This document shows, piece by piece, positions 18,024 to 27,399 of a stretch of DNA of 64,000 nt (the first letter of the stretch is position 1; each line of letters begins with the position of its first letter). Made by a program: the position numbers and the translations under genes. Under the pieces are notes generated by a model. The model searched no databases, was not told the origin of the DNA, and was given only the letters and a program-made list of their open reading frames with translations. Origin of the DNA: Streptomyces sp. DT2A-34 (GTDB lineage Bacteria > Actinomycetota > Actinomycetes > Streptomycetales > Streptomycetaceae); NCBI RefSeq assembly GCF_030499515.1, contig NZ_JASTWJ010000001.1:9590001-9654000 (forward strand). Direction: 5' to 3'.

Positions 18024-19445
18024 GTGAGCGAATCAGCACGTGCCGATGCCCGGCGGCAGGACCATGCGTCCGAGGCGGCGGGCGCCACTGCGGCGCTGCC
18101 CACGGTGGCGTCCTTCGCCGAGCTGGGGCTGCCGGCCGAGGTTCTGCGGGCGCTCGACGAGCACGGTGTGACGGTGCCCTTCCCCATCCAGGCGGCGGCA
18201 CTGCCCAACGCGCTCGCGGGACGGGACGTCCTGGGCCGGGGCCGCACAGGATCCGGCAAGACGCTCGCCTTCGGCCTGGGGATGCTCGCCCGGACGGCCG
18301 GGCAGCGCGCGCAGCCCAAGGAGCCGCTGGCGCTCGTTCTGGTGCCCACCAGGGAGCTGGCGCAGCAGGTCGGTGAGGCGCTCACCCCGTACGCCGAGGC
18401 GCTGCGGCTGCGGCTCGCGACTGTGGTGGGCGGAGTGTCCATCGGACGGCAGGCCGCGGTGCTGCGGGACGGCGCCGAGATCGTCGTCGCCACGCCCGGT
18501 CGGCTGCACGACCTCATCGGGCGCAAGGGCTGCCGACTGCAGCGGGTGCGCATCGTGGTCCTGGACGAGGCCGACCAGATGTGCGACATGGGGTTCCTGC
18601 CGCAGGTCACCGAGATCCTGGACCAGGTGCGTCCCGACGGGCAGCGGATGTTGTTCTCCGCCACCCTCGACCGCGACGTCGACCAGCTCGTGCGGGACTA
18701 CCTGCGCGACCCCGCCGTGCACTCCGTGGACCCCTCGTCCAGCGCGGTCTCGGTGATCGAACACCACGTCTTCGTCGTGCACGGCCCGGACCGGTACGCC
18801 GTGACCACGGAGATCGCCGCCCGGGACGGCCGCGTCCTGCTGTTCCTGGACACCAAGCACGGCGTCGACCAGCTCACGCGGCATCTGCGGGCCAGCGGCG
18901 TGGCCGCTGCCGCCCTGCACAGCGGGAAGTCCCAGCCGCAGCGCACCCGGACCCTGGCCCAGTTCAAGAGCGGGCAGGTCACTGCCCTGGTCGCCACGAA
19001 CGTTGCCGCACGCGGCCTGCACGTCGACGACCTCGACCTCGTGGTCAGCGTCGACCCGGCCACCGACCCGAAGGACTATCTGCACCGCGCGGGCCGCACG
19101 GCCCGGGCCGGCCGCTCCGGCACCGTCGTGACACTCGCCATGTCAGGACAGCGCCGCGAGACGAGCCAGGTCATGGCGGACGCCGGCGTCGCCCCCAAGG
19201 TCACCAAGGTGCGGTCCGGTGAGGCGGAGCTGAGCCGGATCACCGGCGCCAAATCCCCCTCCGGAAAGCCTCTCGACGGCGGGCCGGCCGCACCGCGCCC
19301 CAAGAACCACAACGCCCCGTTCCGTGGCCTGGGCAGCACCAAGGACGCGAAGAGCGGCTCCGGCGGCAGGCCGTCCCGCAAGAGCAGCGAGGCCCGCAAG
19401 CTCGCGGAGGCCCGCGAGGCGGCCCGGGTGCGGCGCGGCGGCTGA
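18024..19445 (+). CDS. DEAD-box ATP-dependent RNA helicase, 473 aa
   Basis: All core helicase motifs are visible. The Q motif is near FPIQAAALP, motif I is GRTGSGKT (about residue 75), Ia is PTRELAQQ, motif II is DEAD in VVLDEADQM, and III is SAT. The C-terminal lobe has VLLFLDTKHGVDQL, ARGLHVDDLDLVV and HRAGRTARAG. A basic, Gly/Ser/Lys-rich tail (about 385-473) probably binds RNA. The GTG at 18024 has GGAGGAAGG upstream. Such proteins remodel RNA in ribosome assembly or cold stress; the exact target is unknown. Confidence 0.95.
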   Translation: MSESARADARRQDHASEAAGATAALPTVASFAELGLPAEVLRALDEHGVTVPFPIQAAALPNALAGRDVLGRGRTGSGKTLAFGLGMLARTAGQRAQPKEPLALVLVPTRELAQQVGEALTPYAEALRLRLATVVGGVSIGRQAAVLRDGAEIVVATPGRLHDLIGRKGCRLQRVRIVVLDEADQMCDMGFLPQVTEILDQVRPDGQRMLFSATLDRDVDQLVRDYLRDPAVHSVDPSSSAVSVIEHHVFVVHGPDRYAVTTEIAARDGRVLLFLDTKHGVDQLTRHLRASGVAAAALHSGKSQPQRTRTLAQFKSGQVTALVATNVAARGLHVDDLDLVVSVDPATDPKDYLHRAGRTARAGRSGTVVTLAMSGQRRETSQVMADAGVAPKVTKVRSGEAELSRITGAKSPSGKPLDGGPAAPRPKNHNAPFRGLGSTKDAKSGSGGRPSRKSSEARKLAEAREAARVRRGG

Positions 19446-19883
19446 GCCCGGCTTCCCGGACTGACGGGCCGCGTCGTCGCCCATGCTGCTGGACGGACAC
19501 GTGGGCGTGATCTTCTTCGGGAGAGCGTCTATCACCTGTGGACTTCGGTGTACGCGAGGACGCGCAGGACGAGCAGGACGAGCAGGGCGCGCAGGGCGCG
19601 CAGGACGAGCAGGGCGCGCAGGAGGGTGGTGGCGTGCCGGGCGTTCACGCGGATCTTGGTCAGGAAGCGCCAGGAGGACGATCACGTGCTACCGATCCCC
19701 GCTCCGACCAACACGAGAACCCCGTCGAGACGGCACGCCAGCACCGCTGACCAGCAGGAATCAGGATGACAGGGCCTCATTGCCCGGCGTGACCCCGAGC
19801 GGCTAGGGTCCCACCACGAGTGATCGCATAGTCGTCGAAGCGTGCTGCCCCACAGCGGGCCCGCGTCGGCACAGGGGGACGTT
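19446..19883 (+). repeat. Low-complexity tract of 9-base units (19558-19625) in a gene-free interval
   Basis: From about 19558 to 19625 the sequence is built of variants of GCGCAGGAC/GAGCAGGGC, 9 bases each. This gives Glu-Gln-Gly-Ala repeats on one strand and Ala-Arg-Pro repeats on the other. No start with a good site gives a convincing protein. I see nothing else between the helicase and the WXG100-like gene. Confidence 0.5.
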
Positions 19884-20534
19884 GTGAGTACAGAGCCCGA
19901 TTCCGTGGCGCCCATATCCGCGCCGAGCACCGGCCCGGATCCCCGGACCAGCTACCGCCTGGACATGCCCGCGCCCGACGTCGGCCCGGACGTCCGCACC
20001 GGCCCTGACTCCCGCGACTCCCAACCGGCGGACCGGACACACCAGATGCCCGCCCCGGACGGCCCCACCGACGTCCGCGACCGCAATCCCGCACCCGGGA
20101 CGAACCCTGACCCCGGCTTCGACTACAACGGCATCCAGGCCATGTCGGCCGGAACCGGCCCGGGAGGCGCCACCGGCCCGAGCAGCACCCCCGCTACCCA
20201 GTCCGGCGGCGCCGACGACAACGGTTACGGCGTGAGCAACGCCGAACTCGGCAAGATGGCCGACGAGTTGGACCTGGCCGCACAGATCCTCGAGAAGGCG
20301 GACAAGGGCCTGGCGGAATCCGACACCACAGCGCGTATCCACACCATGCTCACCAGCGGACGCATGCTCAGATCGACAACGAGCGACTGGGACGACGAAA
20401 TCACCCGCCTCGCCAAGCAATGCCGCTCACTGGCCGACAAGATGCGCCAGACGCACACGAATTACACGACTCAAGAGCAGCGTACGGCGCAGGATTTCCA
20501 GGCGATCCTCGCTTCGCTCGAGGGGGATGCGTAA
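19884..20534 (+). CDS. WXG100-like protein with long Pro/Asp-rich N-terminus, 216 aa
   Basis: The GTG at 19884 has GGGGG upstream. Residues 1-110 are Pro/Gly/Asp/Ser-rich and probably disordered. Residues 115-216 are two predicted amphipathic helices (AELGKMADELDLAAQILEKA and ITRLAKQCRSLADKMRQTHT) with a turn between, resembling ESAT-6/WXG100 partners of type VII secretion, although the turn here shows SDWDDE rather than a strict WxG. The stop TAA overlaps the ATG of the next gene (TAATG), so the three genes are coupled. No secretion ATPase is near. Confidence 0.75.
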   Translation: MSTEPDSVAPISAPSTGPDPRTSYRLDMPAPDVGPDVRTGPDSRDSQPADRTHQMPAPDGPTDVRDRNPAPGTNPDPGFDYNGIQAMSAGTGPGGATGPSSTPATQSGGADDNGYGVSNAELGKMADELDLAAQILEKADKGLAESDTTARIHTMLTSGRMLRSTTSDWDDEITRLAKQCRSLADKMRQTHTNYTTQEQRTAQDFQAILASLEGDA

Positions 20535-21841
20535 TGGCAACGCTCACTGACCGGCCGGAGGGCGAGGACCACGAGCACGCCGATGCGGTCGAGCGGCAGA
20601 ACATCACGGTCGGGGAACTGGAAGACGTACGTCCACAGGCCTGGTCGCGGGCGGCCGGCGAGTGGGCCGACCTGGCCGCGGCGGCCACCGAGGCCCGGGA
20701 CCACGTCCAGAACGTCCTGCTCAAGCTGCCCTTCGTCTGGGCGGGCCCGGCCGCCATGATGGCTCGCGTCCAACTGTCCGTACTGCATGACGAATTGACC
20801 ATCGCACACCGCGAGTCGAAGGCTGCCGCAGCAACCCTCGAAGCGGCGAAGAGCGGGTTCGAGCTCGCCCGCACCTGGCTCGACGAGGCCCAGGAGATGG
20901 CCCGGTCGAAGGACCTGACCCTGCACGACAGCGGAGGCGTCACCATCCCCGAGCGGGACTACCCGCCCAACGACCCGGACAGCGCGGGGGCGGCCCGGCA
21001 GGATCAGGAGAACGCGGACAGCCTCCTCACGCGCGCGACCGCCGCCCTCAGCTACGCCGCCGATGTCGACGAGCACACCGGCTACGAACTCGAACGCATC
21101 AAGAAGGCGGTGGCGTACACCGTCCTGGACGACCAGACCGAGGCCGCCGTCAAGGCCGACACCGAGGGCGCCAAGAATCTGAACCGCGTCTTCTCCGGCG
21201 GGGGCGGAGTACTGCTCCCGCCGCCCGCGCCCGACAAGGGTTCCGGCGATTACAACACCCGCGAGGCCACCGACGAGGACCGTGCCGTCAAGAACAAGAT
21301 GGGCTTCTTCGCCATGGGTTCCCCCGCGGTGCTCGGCGGCCCTCAGTCGGCCAAGCACATGCTGCACTACCTCTCCAACACCGGGGAACCGCTGGACATC
21401 GATGTGGACGCGTTGATGGGCGACCTCCCGGACATGAATCGCAACGTGGAAGCCCAGCTCGCGGAGAACGCCCCCAACTGGGAGGCGCAGGCCCTCGCCG
21501 AGTACGAGCGCACCGGGAAGCCCGTGAAGTACGTCCAGCAGACCGGCTGGCAGGGCTGGACCGCCGAGAAGGACCCCGACTGGTATCACGCGGTCGGCTC
21601 CTTCCACTACAACACGGTCGCCCAGGTCGAGGTCGTCCCGGGCCCGGACGGCGAGCCCAGGACCACGATCCGCTACCAGACCCACGTGTACGACCGCTAC
21701 AACTGGGACGCGAACAAGGCGACTCCGGTACCCGCGATGGGCAACGTGTCGGACGCCCAAATGGCCAGGCTCCACCAGTCGGGTCAGGCCAAGGAGTACG
21801 ACATGGGCGGGCAGAGCGAAGTACGCACATGGAACGGGTGA
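20534..21841 (+). CDS. Possible type VII secretion substrate with C-terminal unknown domain, 435 aa
   Basis: Coupled to the preceding gene by TAATG. Residues 30-160 are helical with a turn near WAGPAAMMARVQLS, like an LXG/WXG export domain. A middle linker (about 200-270) precedes a C-terminal region (about 275-435) with WYHAVGSFHYNT, VYDRYNWDANK and a closing HQSGQAKEYDMGG. A similar Tyr/Trp/Asp-rich tail occurs in many uncharacterised actinobacterial proteins from memory; the activity is unknown. It could be a toxin, an enzyme or a structural partner. There is no signal peptide. The following gene is a membrane protein that overlaps its end. Confidence 0.8.
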   Translation: MATLTDRPEGEDHEHADAVERQNITVGELEDVRPQAWSRAAGEWADLAAAATEARDHVQNVLLKLPFVWAGPAAMMARVQLSVLHDELTIAHRESKAAAATLEAAKSGFELARTWLDEAQEMARSKDLTLHDSGGVTIPERDYPPNDPDSAGAARQDQENADSLLTRATAALSYAADVDEHTGYELERIKKAVAYTVLDDQTEAAVKADTEGAKNLNRVFSGGGGVLLPPPAPDKGSGDYNTREATDEDRAVKNKMGFFAMGSPAVLGGPQSAKHMLHYLSNTGEPLDIDVDALMGDLPDMNRNVEAQLAENAPNWEAQALAEYERTGKPVKYVQQTGWQGWTAEKDPDWYHAVGSFHYNTVAQVEVVPGPDGEPRTTIRYQTHVYDRYNWDANKATPVPAMGNVSDAQMARLHQSGQAKEYDMGGQSEVRTWNG

Positions 21842-22311
21842 CTACGCGTATGGGCCCCACGAGGCCGGGCCGGCGCAGGTGGCTGGTGTGGTTCCTGGCC
21901 TTGTGCGTGGTGTGGACGCTCGGCGTGATCGCTTGGGCTGCCGTCGCGCTGCTCACGCCGGCCGGTGACGGTCCGGAGGAGGCAGTGGAGCGCAAGGCGG
22001 GAATGCACCACGATCAGCATCAACCCGCGGGGCGCTACTACATACCGACGTACGCCAAGGTGGAGAAGGACGGCACCGCGGTGCTCCGGTACGAGGTGGG
22101 CAACAGCCAGGACTCGAGCGTCGAGGACTTCCTGCGTACGTACGACATCACCGCCGAGCCGAAGCGCACCAGCCCGTCCAAGGTGACGTACTCCGACCGC
22201 TTCGGCGACGTACGGCGAACGTTCACGATCACCTACAACCCGTCGCCTGAGCCTGGTGGGTACGACTACGCGCGGATCACCGTCAGAGCCAGGGGCACCG
22301 ACGCAAGCTGA
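21829..22311 (+). CDS. Single-pass membrane protein of the WXG100-like cassette, 160 aa
   Basis: The start at 21829 overlaps the previous gene by 13 bases. One transmembrane segment (about residues 18-45, WLVWFLALCVVWTLGVIAWA) is followed by an extracytoplasmic domain of beta character (YYIPTYAKVEKDGTAVLRYE). No known family is recognised. By position it could be an immunity protein or an accessory to the substrate-like gene, but the sequence does not prove this. Confidence 0.75.
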   Translation: MERVTTRMGPTRPGRRRWLVWFLALCVVWTLGVIAWAAVALLTPAGDGPEEAVERKAGMHHDQHQPAGRYYIPTYAKVEKDGTAVLRYEVGNSQDSSVEDFLRTYDITAEPKRTSPSKVTYSDRFGDVRRTFTITYNPSPEPGGYDYARITVRARGTDAS

Positions 22312-22319
22312 AGGTCCGG

Positions 22320-23030
22320 AACAGGCCGGCAGTGCGGAGATCGGTGGCGGACCGGCTGCCGGTGGCGCTGTTGTCGACCCATTGGCTGATCCGCTGGCCG
22401 GCCGTCGCGTTCCCTGTCCAGATCGCCGCCGCGCGGCCACCCGACTTGTTCAGCAGACTCATGCCGCCGTTCGGCTCGGTCACCACGTGCCAGAACTGGG
22501 TGTCCGGGTTCGCCGCCGAACCGGGCTCCTCCAGCCGGACGTCGGAACGTCCCCGTTGCCGAGGTTCGCGTCGTTGGTGTTGTTCCCTGTGCCGATCACC
22601 TGGTCGGTCTTGCGGTTGACCAACTGGTAGTAGGCGCCGGCCGACTGGCCGAGATCCACCTCGGCGAAGGCGATCGTCGACGTGCCCTGGTTGTTGAGGA
22701 TCGCGACGCGGCCGGTGCCGTTGACGTACTGCAGGTTGCGGCTGTAGCCAGCCCGCGAGGTCGTGGCGTCCACCGGGAAGCCGGATGAGGACCGGGCTGC
22801 CCCCGGCGGCGAGCGGACGGGAGCCGGGGTCGACCGGCAGCGACGTGACGGCGTCGCCGGTGGGGGAGCCGGTGAAGAACTAGGTGAGCATCCACTTGCC
22901 GTCCGTCGTGCGGACGATGTTCGTCATGCCCGGCCGTCCGCCGCCGATCTCCGTCTTGCCGCCGCCCAAGTGCCTGACGTATCTGTCGGTCCGCTGCCAG
23001 TCTCCGGAGTTGACCTTGCGGGGGTGTGTC
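22320..23030 (-). pseudogene. Remnant of a homologue of the left-edge sialidase-fold hydrolase
   Basis: On the minus strand, 22887-22975 encodes GGGKTEIGGGRPGMTN and VRTTDGKWML, about nine-tenths identical by eye at DNA level to bases 60-145 of the left-edge gene. A stop follows at about 22878. An internal deletion and frame changes come next. A lectin-like tail then follows (AGYSRNLQYVNGTGRVAIL, DANLGNGDVP, GGMSLLNKSGGRAAAIWTG). The 5' half of the gene is absent. Confidence 0.8.
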
Positions 23031-23261
23031 GGCGAACCACGATTTCCTCAGGGGGAGACTCCATGTGCGGGTGCGCTGCAGGGAGTGGGTCGCCTGCCAA
23101 CTGCGGTGCCGGGTCGCCCACCCGCCCCGGGGTGCGTCCAGGGAAGCGGTTTACGGGTTCGACTTGATCCGGGGGTTCGCGGTGCTCCTCCGCCGAGCCG
23201 GGCTGGAGATCGGCCCGATCGAGGTCGCGGAGTCTGATGTGGCCGGGCTTTCACGGTGCTG

Positions 23262-23612
23262 TCAGGCGCCGCTGCTGTCGCACAGGGCGGCGCCCAGGAC
23301 CTCGTTGCCCTGAGTTCCGCGCCCGGGGAACGTGATCAGGGCGCCGGGTGCCGCCGTCCGGCAGGGGACCTCGGTTCCGTCCAGGTAGAGGACGGTCAGG
23401 GTGTAGGTGCTGGAACAGTCGTTGGTGGCGAAGGTGTAGCGCCAGTCCACGGTGAGGTGCACGCAGTCGGGCGCGGCCGTCAGGCTCTGCGCCGATGGTG
23501 CCGATTCCAAGGGCGCCTCCGCTTGGGGCGCGGCGTACGCCGCTGTGCCGGTCGTCGTTGCGCACAGAGCCACCGCAAGACTTGTGAAAGTTGAACACAT
23601 GAACCGCGTCAT
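23262..23612 (-). CDS. Secreted alpha-amylase inhibitor, tendamistat family, 116 aa
   Basis: A signal peptide (about residues 1-28, ending AYAAP) precedes a small beta-sandwich domain. Cys50 and Cys66, and Cys84 and Cys111, are spaced 16 and 27 residues, against 16 and 28 in tendamistat. The inhibitory Trp-Arg-Tyr triad is at 57-59, seven residues after the first Cys, exactly as in tendamistat. It should act outside the cell and block animal-type alpha-amylases. The start at 23612 has AGGG-type purine runs upstream. A pullulanase-type remnant lies just upstream on the same strand. Confidence 0.9.
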   Translation of the reverse strand: MTRFMCSTFTSLAVALCATTTGTAAYAAPQAEAPLESAPSAQSLTAAPDCVHLTVDWRYTFATNDCSSTYTLTVLYLDGTEVPCRTAAPGALITFPGRGTQGNEVLGAALCDSSGA

Positions 23613-23965
23613 CACCCTGATTCCCTTCACTTCATGAATGAGTAGCCCAAATCTAGGAGGATCCGAGAAGAGCATGAAAAGGTTTGCGGCAACTTTCAGA
23701 AATTTCCGGCAACACTTTCACAGGGCAATAGTCGGCCCGTCATGTCGTGAACAGCCAGGTCAGAGTGGTCGGTTGACGGTTTGTGGTGTCTGAGGGGCCC
23801 GGCTGGAGGAGCGGGCGGTGTGGACGGACGCTGCCGCGCCGCGCGGCGACAGAGCAGGACTCATACGTGCCACCAGGGTGCGGTGCCGTCGACTGGCGAA
23901 GGCGGCGATGAGTCCGAAAGTGGTTGGCCGGCCGGCAGCCCAGGGTGGCGGCCACTGGAAGGCGG

Positions 23966-24290
23966 TAGCCCGGGCACCTCGAAGGTGCCTGTGCTCTTGG
24001 TGCAGGTGGCCGCCTTGACCACCTGGTCCGCACCGGAGGCCCGCACAGGATGCAGCCGGTAGTCCCTGCCGCTCAGTTCCGTCACCCGTTGGGACTGCCG
24101 CTCGGCGGTGGCGTTGAACACGACCACCAGGTCACCGAGTTCCATGGTGGGAAGGGCAGCGCCGACTGCACCTGCGCGGCCGTGTCGAGGGAGAACGCCT
24201 TCTCGGTCGTACGGATCCTCAGCAGGTCCCGGTAGGTCGCGGAGGTGCCGTTGCCGTCCCGGCAGTCCCAGTGGACCGCGTTGTACCAGT
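23966..24290 (-). pseudogene. Fragment of the C-terminus of a pullulanase-type alpha-1,6-glucosidase
   Basis: The minus strand reads YNAVHWDCRDGNGTSATYRD then LLRIRTTEKAFSLDTAAQVQ, and after a frame change near 24155 LGDLVVVFNATAERQSQRV and GTFEVPG. This matches the end of secreted starch-debranching enzymes. The rest of the enzyme is missing, and an unrelated frame (HVVAWQAARVEHLARAV) is joined upstream. It lies next to the alpha-amylase inhibitor gene. Confidence 0.7.
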
Positions 24291-24462
24291 GACCGGCGAC
24301 CGCCCGCGCAAGGTGCTCGACTCGCGCGGCCTGCCACGCGACGACGTGCGGGAACGACATACGGCCGGCGTGTGCGCGCGGCGAGCGGCTGCCCGCACAT
24401 GACGGTCGCCTCTCGGGGCGGCCGAGGAGGTGTCGACGAAATCCGGCTGATCGCCGCCGCCA

Positions 24463-27216
24463 TCACGTCGGGGTCTTCGGGTCGGCTGCCTCTTCGTCCG
24501 GGGGCGTGTCCGCGTCGGCCGGTGTCGGGACGGGCTGCCGGAGGGCCGCGGGCAGGGCCTGTTCGGCCCAGATCACCTTGCCCTGCGGGGTGTACCGGGT
24601 GCCCCAGCGCTCAGCCATCTGCGACACCAGGAACAGGCCCCGGCCTCCCTCGTCCGTCGTCGCGGCGTACCGCAGATGCGGTGAGGTACTGCTGCCGTCG
24701 GCCACCTCGCAGATCAGCGTACGGTCGCGGATCAGCCGCACGTGGATCGGCCCGGCGCCGTAGCGGATGGCGTTGGTGACGAGCTCGCTCAGGATGAGCT
24801 CCATGGTGAAGCCGAACTCCGACAGGTCCCACGCTTCGAGCCTTTGGGACACGGCGTCGCGCATACCCGCGACGGCGGCCGGGTCCGGCGGTACGTCCCA
24901 TTCGGCGATCCGGTCGGGCGGCAGTTCCCGCGTGCGGGCGACGAGCAGGGCGACGTCGTCCTTGGGACGCCCGGGGAGCAGACTGGCCAGTACGTCCTGG
25001 CAGGTCTCCTCGGGCGCCCGGCCGGGGTGGCCCGTGAGCGCATCGCGCAGCAGTTCCATTCCCACGTCCAGGTCGCGGCTGCGGTCCTCGATGAGGCCGT
25101 CGGTGTACAGGACGAGCTGGGTTCCCTCCGCGAGGCACAGCTCCGCGGTCTGGAACGGCATGCCGCCGAGGCCCAGGGGCGGACCGGCTGGTACGTCCGG
25201 GAAGGTGACGGTTCCGTCGGGCTGGACCAGCGCGGGCGCCAGATGCCCCGCACGCGCCATGACGTAGCGGCGCGTCACGGGGTCGTAGATCCCGTACAGG
25301 CAGGTGGCGCCCACGACGCCCGCCGCACTCTCCGCCGCCTCGTGCTGGTCGATGCTCCCGACCAGGTCGTCCAGATGGCTCAGCAGCTCGTCCGGTGGCA
25401 GATCGAGGGAGGAGAAGTTGTGCACCGCGGTCCGCAGCCGTCCCATCGTGGCGGCGGCGTGCAGGCCGTGGCCGACCACATCGCCGACGGCCAGCGCCAC
25501 CCGGCTCCCCGGCAGGGGAATCACGTCGAACCAGTCTCCGCCCACGCCCGACTGGGCGGGGAGGTAGCGGTAGGCGATGTCGAGGGCGTTCTGCTCGGGC
25601 ATGGCCTGCGGCAGCAGGCTGCGCTGGAGGGTGACCGCCAGGGCGTGCTCGCGGGTGTAGCGGCGGGCATTGTCGATGCTGATCGCGGCACGGGCCACCA
25701 GCTCCTCCGCCAGCGACAGGTCCTCCTCGTTGAAGCGCTCATGGTGTCGCGCACGCCAGAAGTTGGCCACGCCCAGCACGACGCCGCGAGCCTGGATGGG
25801 GGCGGTGATGAGGGAATGGATGCCGTAGTCGATGATCGCCGTGGCGCGTTCCGGGTCCTGCACGCGCCAGCCCGTGGCGGCCGGCAGATCGCTCACCAGC
25901 TGGGAGCGGCCGCTGCCGTAGCCGCGTGCCTGGGGCGTGGAGGGCAGATAGTCGAAGAGCCGGCCCTGTTCGGAGAGCGGATGGTCGTCCTGGATGCCGC
26001 ACACGGCCGCGCGTCGCATGTCCGTCGCCGTGGGGGCCGGCTCCTCGCCGTGCAGGACGGCGTCGGCCAGGTCCACGGTGACGAAGTCCGCGAAGCGAGG
26101 AACGGGGACCCGCGCCAACTCGTCGGCGGTGCGGAGCACGTCCAGGGTGGTACCGATGCGCAGTCCGGCGTCGTACAGCAGCCTGAGCCGCTCCCGCGCC
26201 ACCTCCGCCCTGCCGGTCACCGCCTGCAGCTCGGTGGAGTCGCGCAGCGTCACCACCGTTCCCTCGGGGCCTCCCTCGCGATGCGTGGGCCGTTGGTTGA
26301 CCGCGAGCAGCCGCTCTCCCGCGAGGTGCACCTCGTCGGTGGCCTCGCGCCCGGAGGCGAGCAGCGCCTTCGTCTCGGGATCGAGGCCCGGCAGTTTCGA
26401 GACGGGCCGTCCCTCGACGTCCGGGGGCAGCTCCAGCAGCCGTCTGGCCTCGTCGTTCGCCAGGATCAGCCGCCCGTCGGCGGCCACGATCAGCACCCCT
26501 TCCCGCACGGAGTGGAGGACCGTGTCGTGGTGCTCGTGCATCAGGGTCATCTCGTCCGGGGCCAGGCTGTGCGTCTGCCGTCGCAGCCGCCTGCCCACCA
26601 GCGCCGTCACACCGGTGGACAAGGCGAGCGCTCCGGCCCCGGCGCCCAGGATGATCGGTAGCTGCCGGTCCAACTGGCTCTCGACGTTCTTGACCTTCAT
26701 CCCGGCCGAGACGAGGGCCACCACCTCGCTGTCGGCGTTCTCGATCGGGACCGTGGCCTGCACCTCGCGACCGAGCGGGCCATTGACGCTCTCCACGTAG
26801 ACCTTCCCCGCCAGCGACGGCCCGATCTCGCCCACGAACCGCTTTCCGATGCGGTCCGGCAAGGGGTGCGTGTACCGGATGCCCTCAGTGTCCATGACCA
26901 CGATGAAGTCGACGCCGGCGGCCCGGCGTGCCGCCTCGGTGAGCGGCTGGAGAATCTTGCTCGGATCCGGGGTCCGCAATGCCGCCAGGACGCCCGGTGA
27001 GTGCGCGAAGGTCTGTGCCACGGCCGTGGAGCGGCGCGTGGCCTCGGCGCTGGTGTCCCGCTCCGACTGCAGAATGAGAGCGAAGACGCCGCAGGCTACG
27101 AGCAGCACTACCAGAGCCACCTGGAAAACCAACACCTGCCCGGCTACGCTCCGCGTGCTCTTGCTGATCAGACGCTTGACCGGGAAGTGTCGAAAACGGG
27201 CGAAACGATTCGCCAT
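24463..27216 (-). CDS. Membrane sensor with PAS, GAF, SpoIIE phosphatase and kinase-like ATPase domains, 917 aa
   Basis: Domain order by eye: transmembrane segment (about 27-50), an extracellular single-Cache-type sensor (about 55-180, DFIVVMDTEGIRYTHP), a second transmembrane segment (about 188-208), PAS (about 230-325), GAF (about 350-510), and a PP2C/SpoIIE phosphatase (about 535-745) with GVGGDWFDVIPL and VGDVVGHGLHAA metal sites plus TDGLIE. An anti-sigma-type HATPase (about 765-890) ends it, with ELVTNAIRYG and DEGGRGLFLV. Such proteins set the phosphorylation state of anti-anti-sigma factors in response to an external ligand. A second SpoIIE gene is divergent, with 183 bases between. 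Confidence 0.93.
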   Translation of the reverse strand: MANRFARFRHFPVKRLISKSTRSVAGQVLVFQVALVVLLVACGVFALILQSERDTSAEATRRSTAVAQTFAHSPGVLAALRTPDPSKILQPLTEAARRAAGVDFIVVMDTEGIRYTHPLPDRIGKRFVGEIGPSLAGKVYVESVNGPLGREVQATVPIENADSEVVALVSAGMKVKNVESQLDRQLPIILGAGAGALALSTGVTALVGRRLRRQTHSLAPDEMTLMHEHHDTVLHSVREGVLIVAADGRLILANDEARRLLELPPDVEGRPVSKLPGLDPETKALLASGREATDEVHLAGERLLAVNQRPTHREGGPEGTVVTLRDSTELQAVTGRAEVARERLRLLYDAGLRIGTTLDVLRTADELARVPVPRFADFVTVDLADAVLHGEEPAPTATDMRRAAVCGIQDDHPLSEQGRLFDYLPSTPQARGYGSGRSQLVSDLPAATGWRVQDPERATAIIDYGIHSLITAPIQARGVVLGVANFWRARHHERFNEEDLSLAEELVARAAISIDNARRYTREHALAVTLQRSLLPQAMPEQNALDIAYRYLPAQSGVGGDWFDVIPLPGSRVALAVGDVVGHGLHAAATMGRLRTAVHNFSSLDLPPDELLSHLDDLVGSIDQHEAAESAAGVVGATCLYGIYDPVTRRYVMARAGHLAPALVQPDGTVTFPDVPAGPPLGLGGMPFQTAELCLAEGTQLVLYTDGLIEDRSRDLDVGMELLRDALTGHPGRAPEETCQDVLASLLPGRPKDDVALLVARTRELPPDRIAEWDVPPDPAAVAGMRDAVSQRLEAWDLSEFGFTMELILSELVTNAIRYGAGPIHVRLIRDRTLICEVADGSSTSPHLRYAATTDEGGRGLFLVSQMAERWGTRYTPQGKVIWAEQALPAALRQPVPTPADADTPPDEEAADPKTPT

Positions 27217-27399
27217 GCGACCTTTTTAACACCGGTGATCCCGAGTGGCCAGGGCCCGCCCGATCCTTGATCGGCTGACCCCAGGCGTCCGTGCAGCCAT
27301 GCGTCGCGTGGCCCCGGCTCCCTCCAGGTGTGGCCGTCCGCCGCGGATTCTCGCGTGCTGCGCATGATCTCTCCGCGCTTGATGTCTACTTAGGTCGAT

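Noticed and set aside
19558..19625. Collagen-like or repeat-protein gene
   Set aside because: No start with a ribosome site, and the reading changes by strand; best seen as a low-complexity tract.
23100..23260. Fragment of a von Willebrand-type or CoxE-like protein on the plus strand
   Set aside because: A short stretch (LIRGFAVLLRRAGLEIGPIE) is suggestive, but too little is present to support it.
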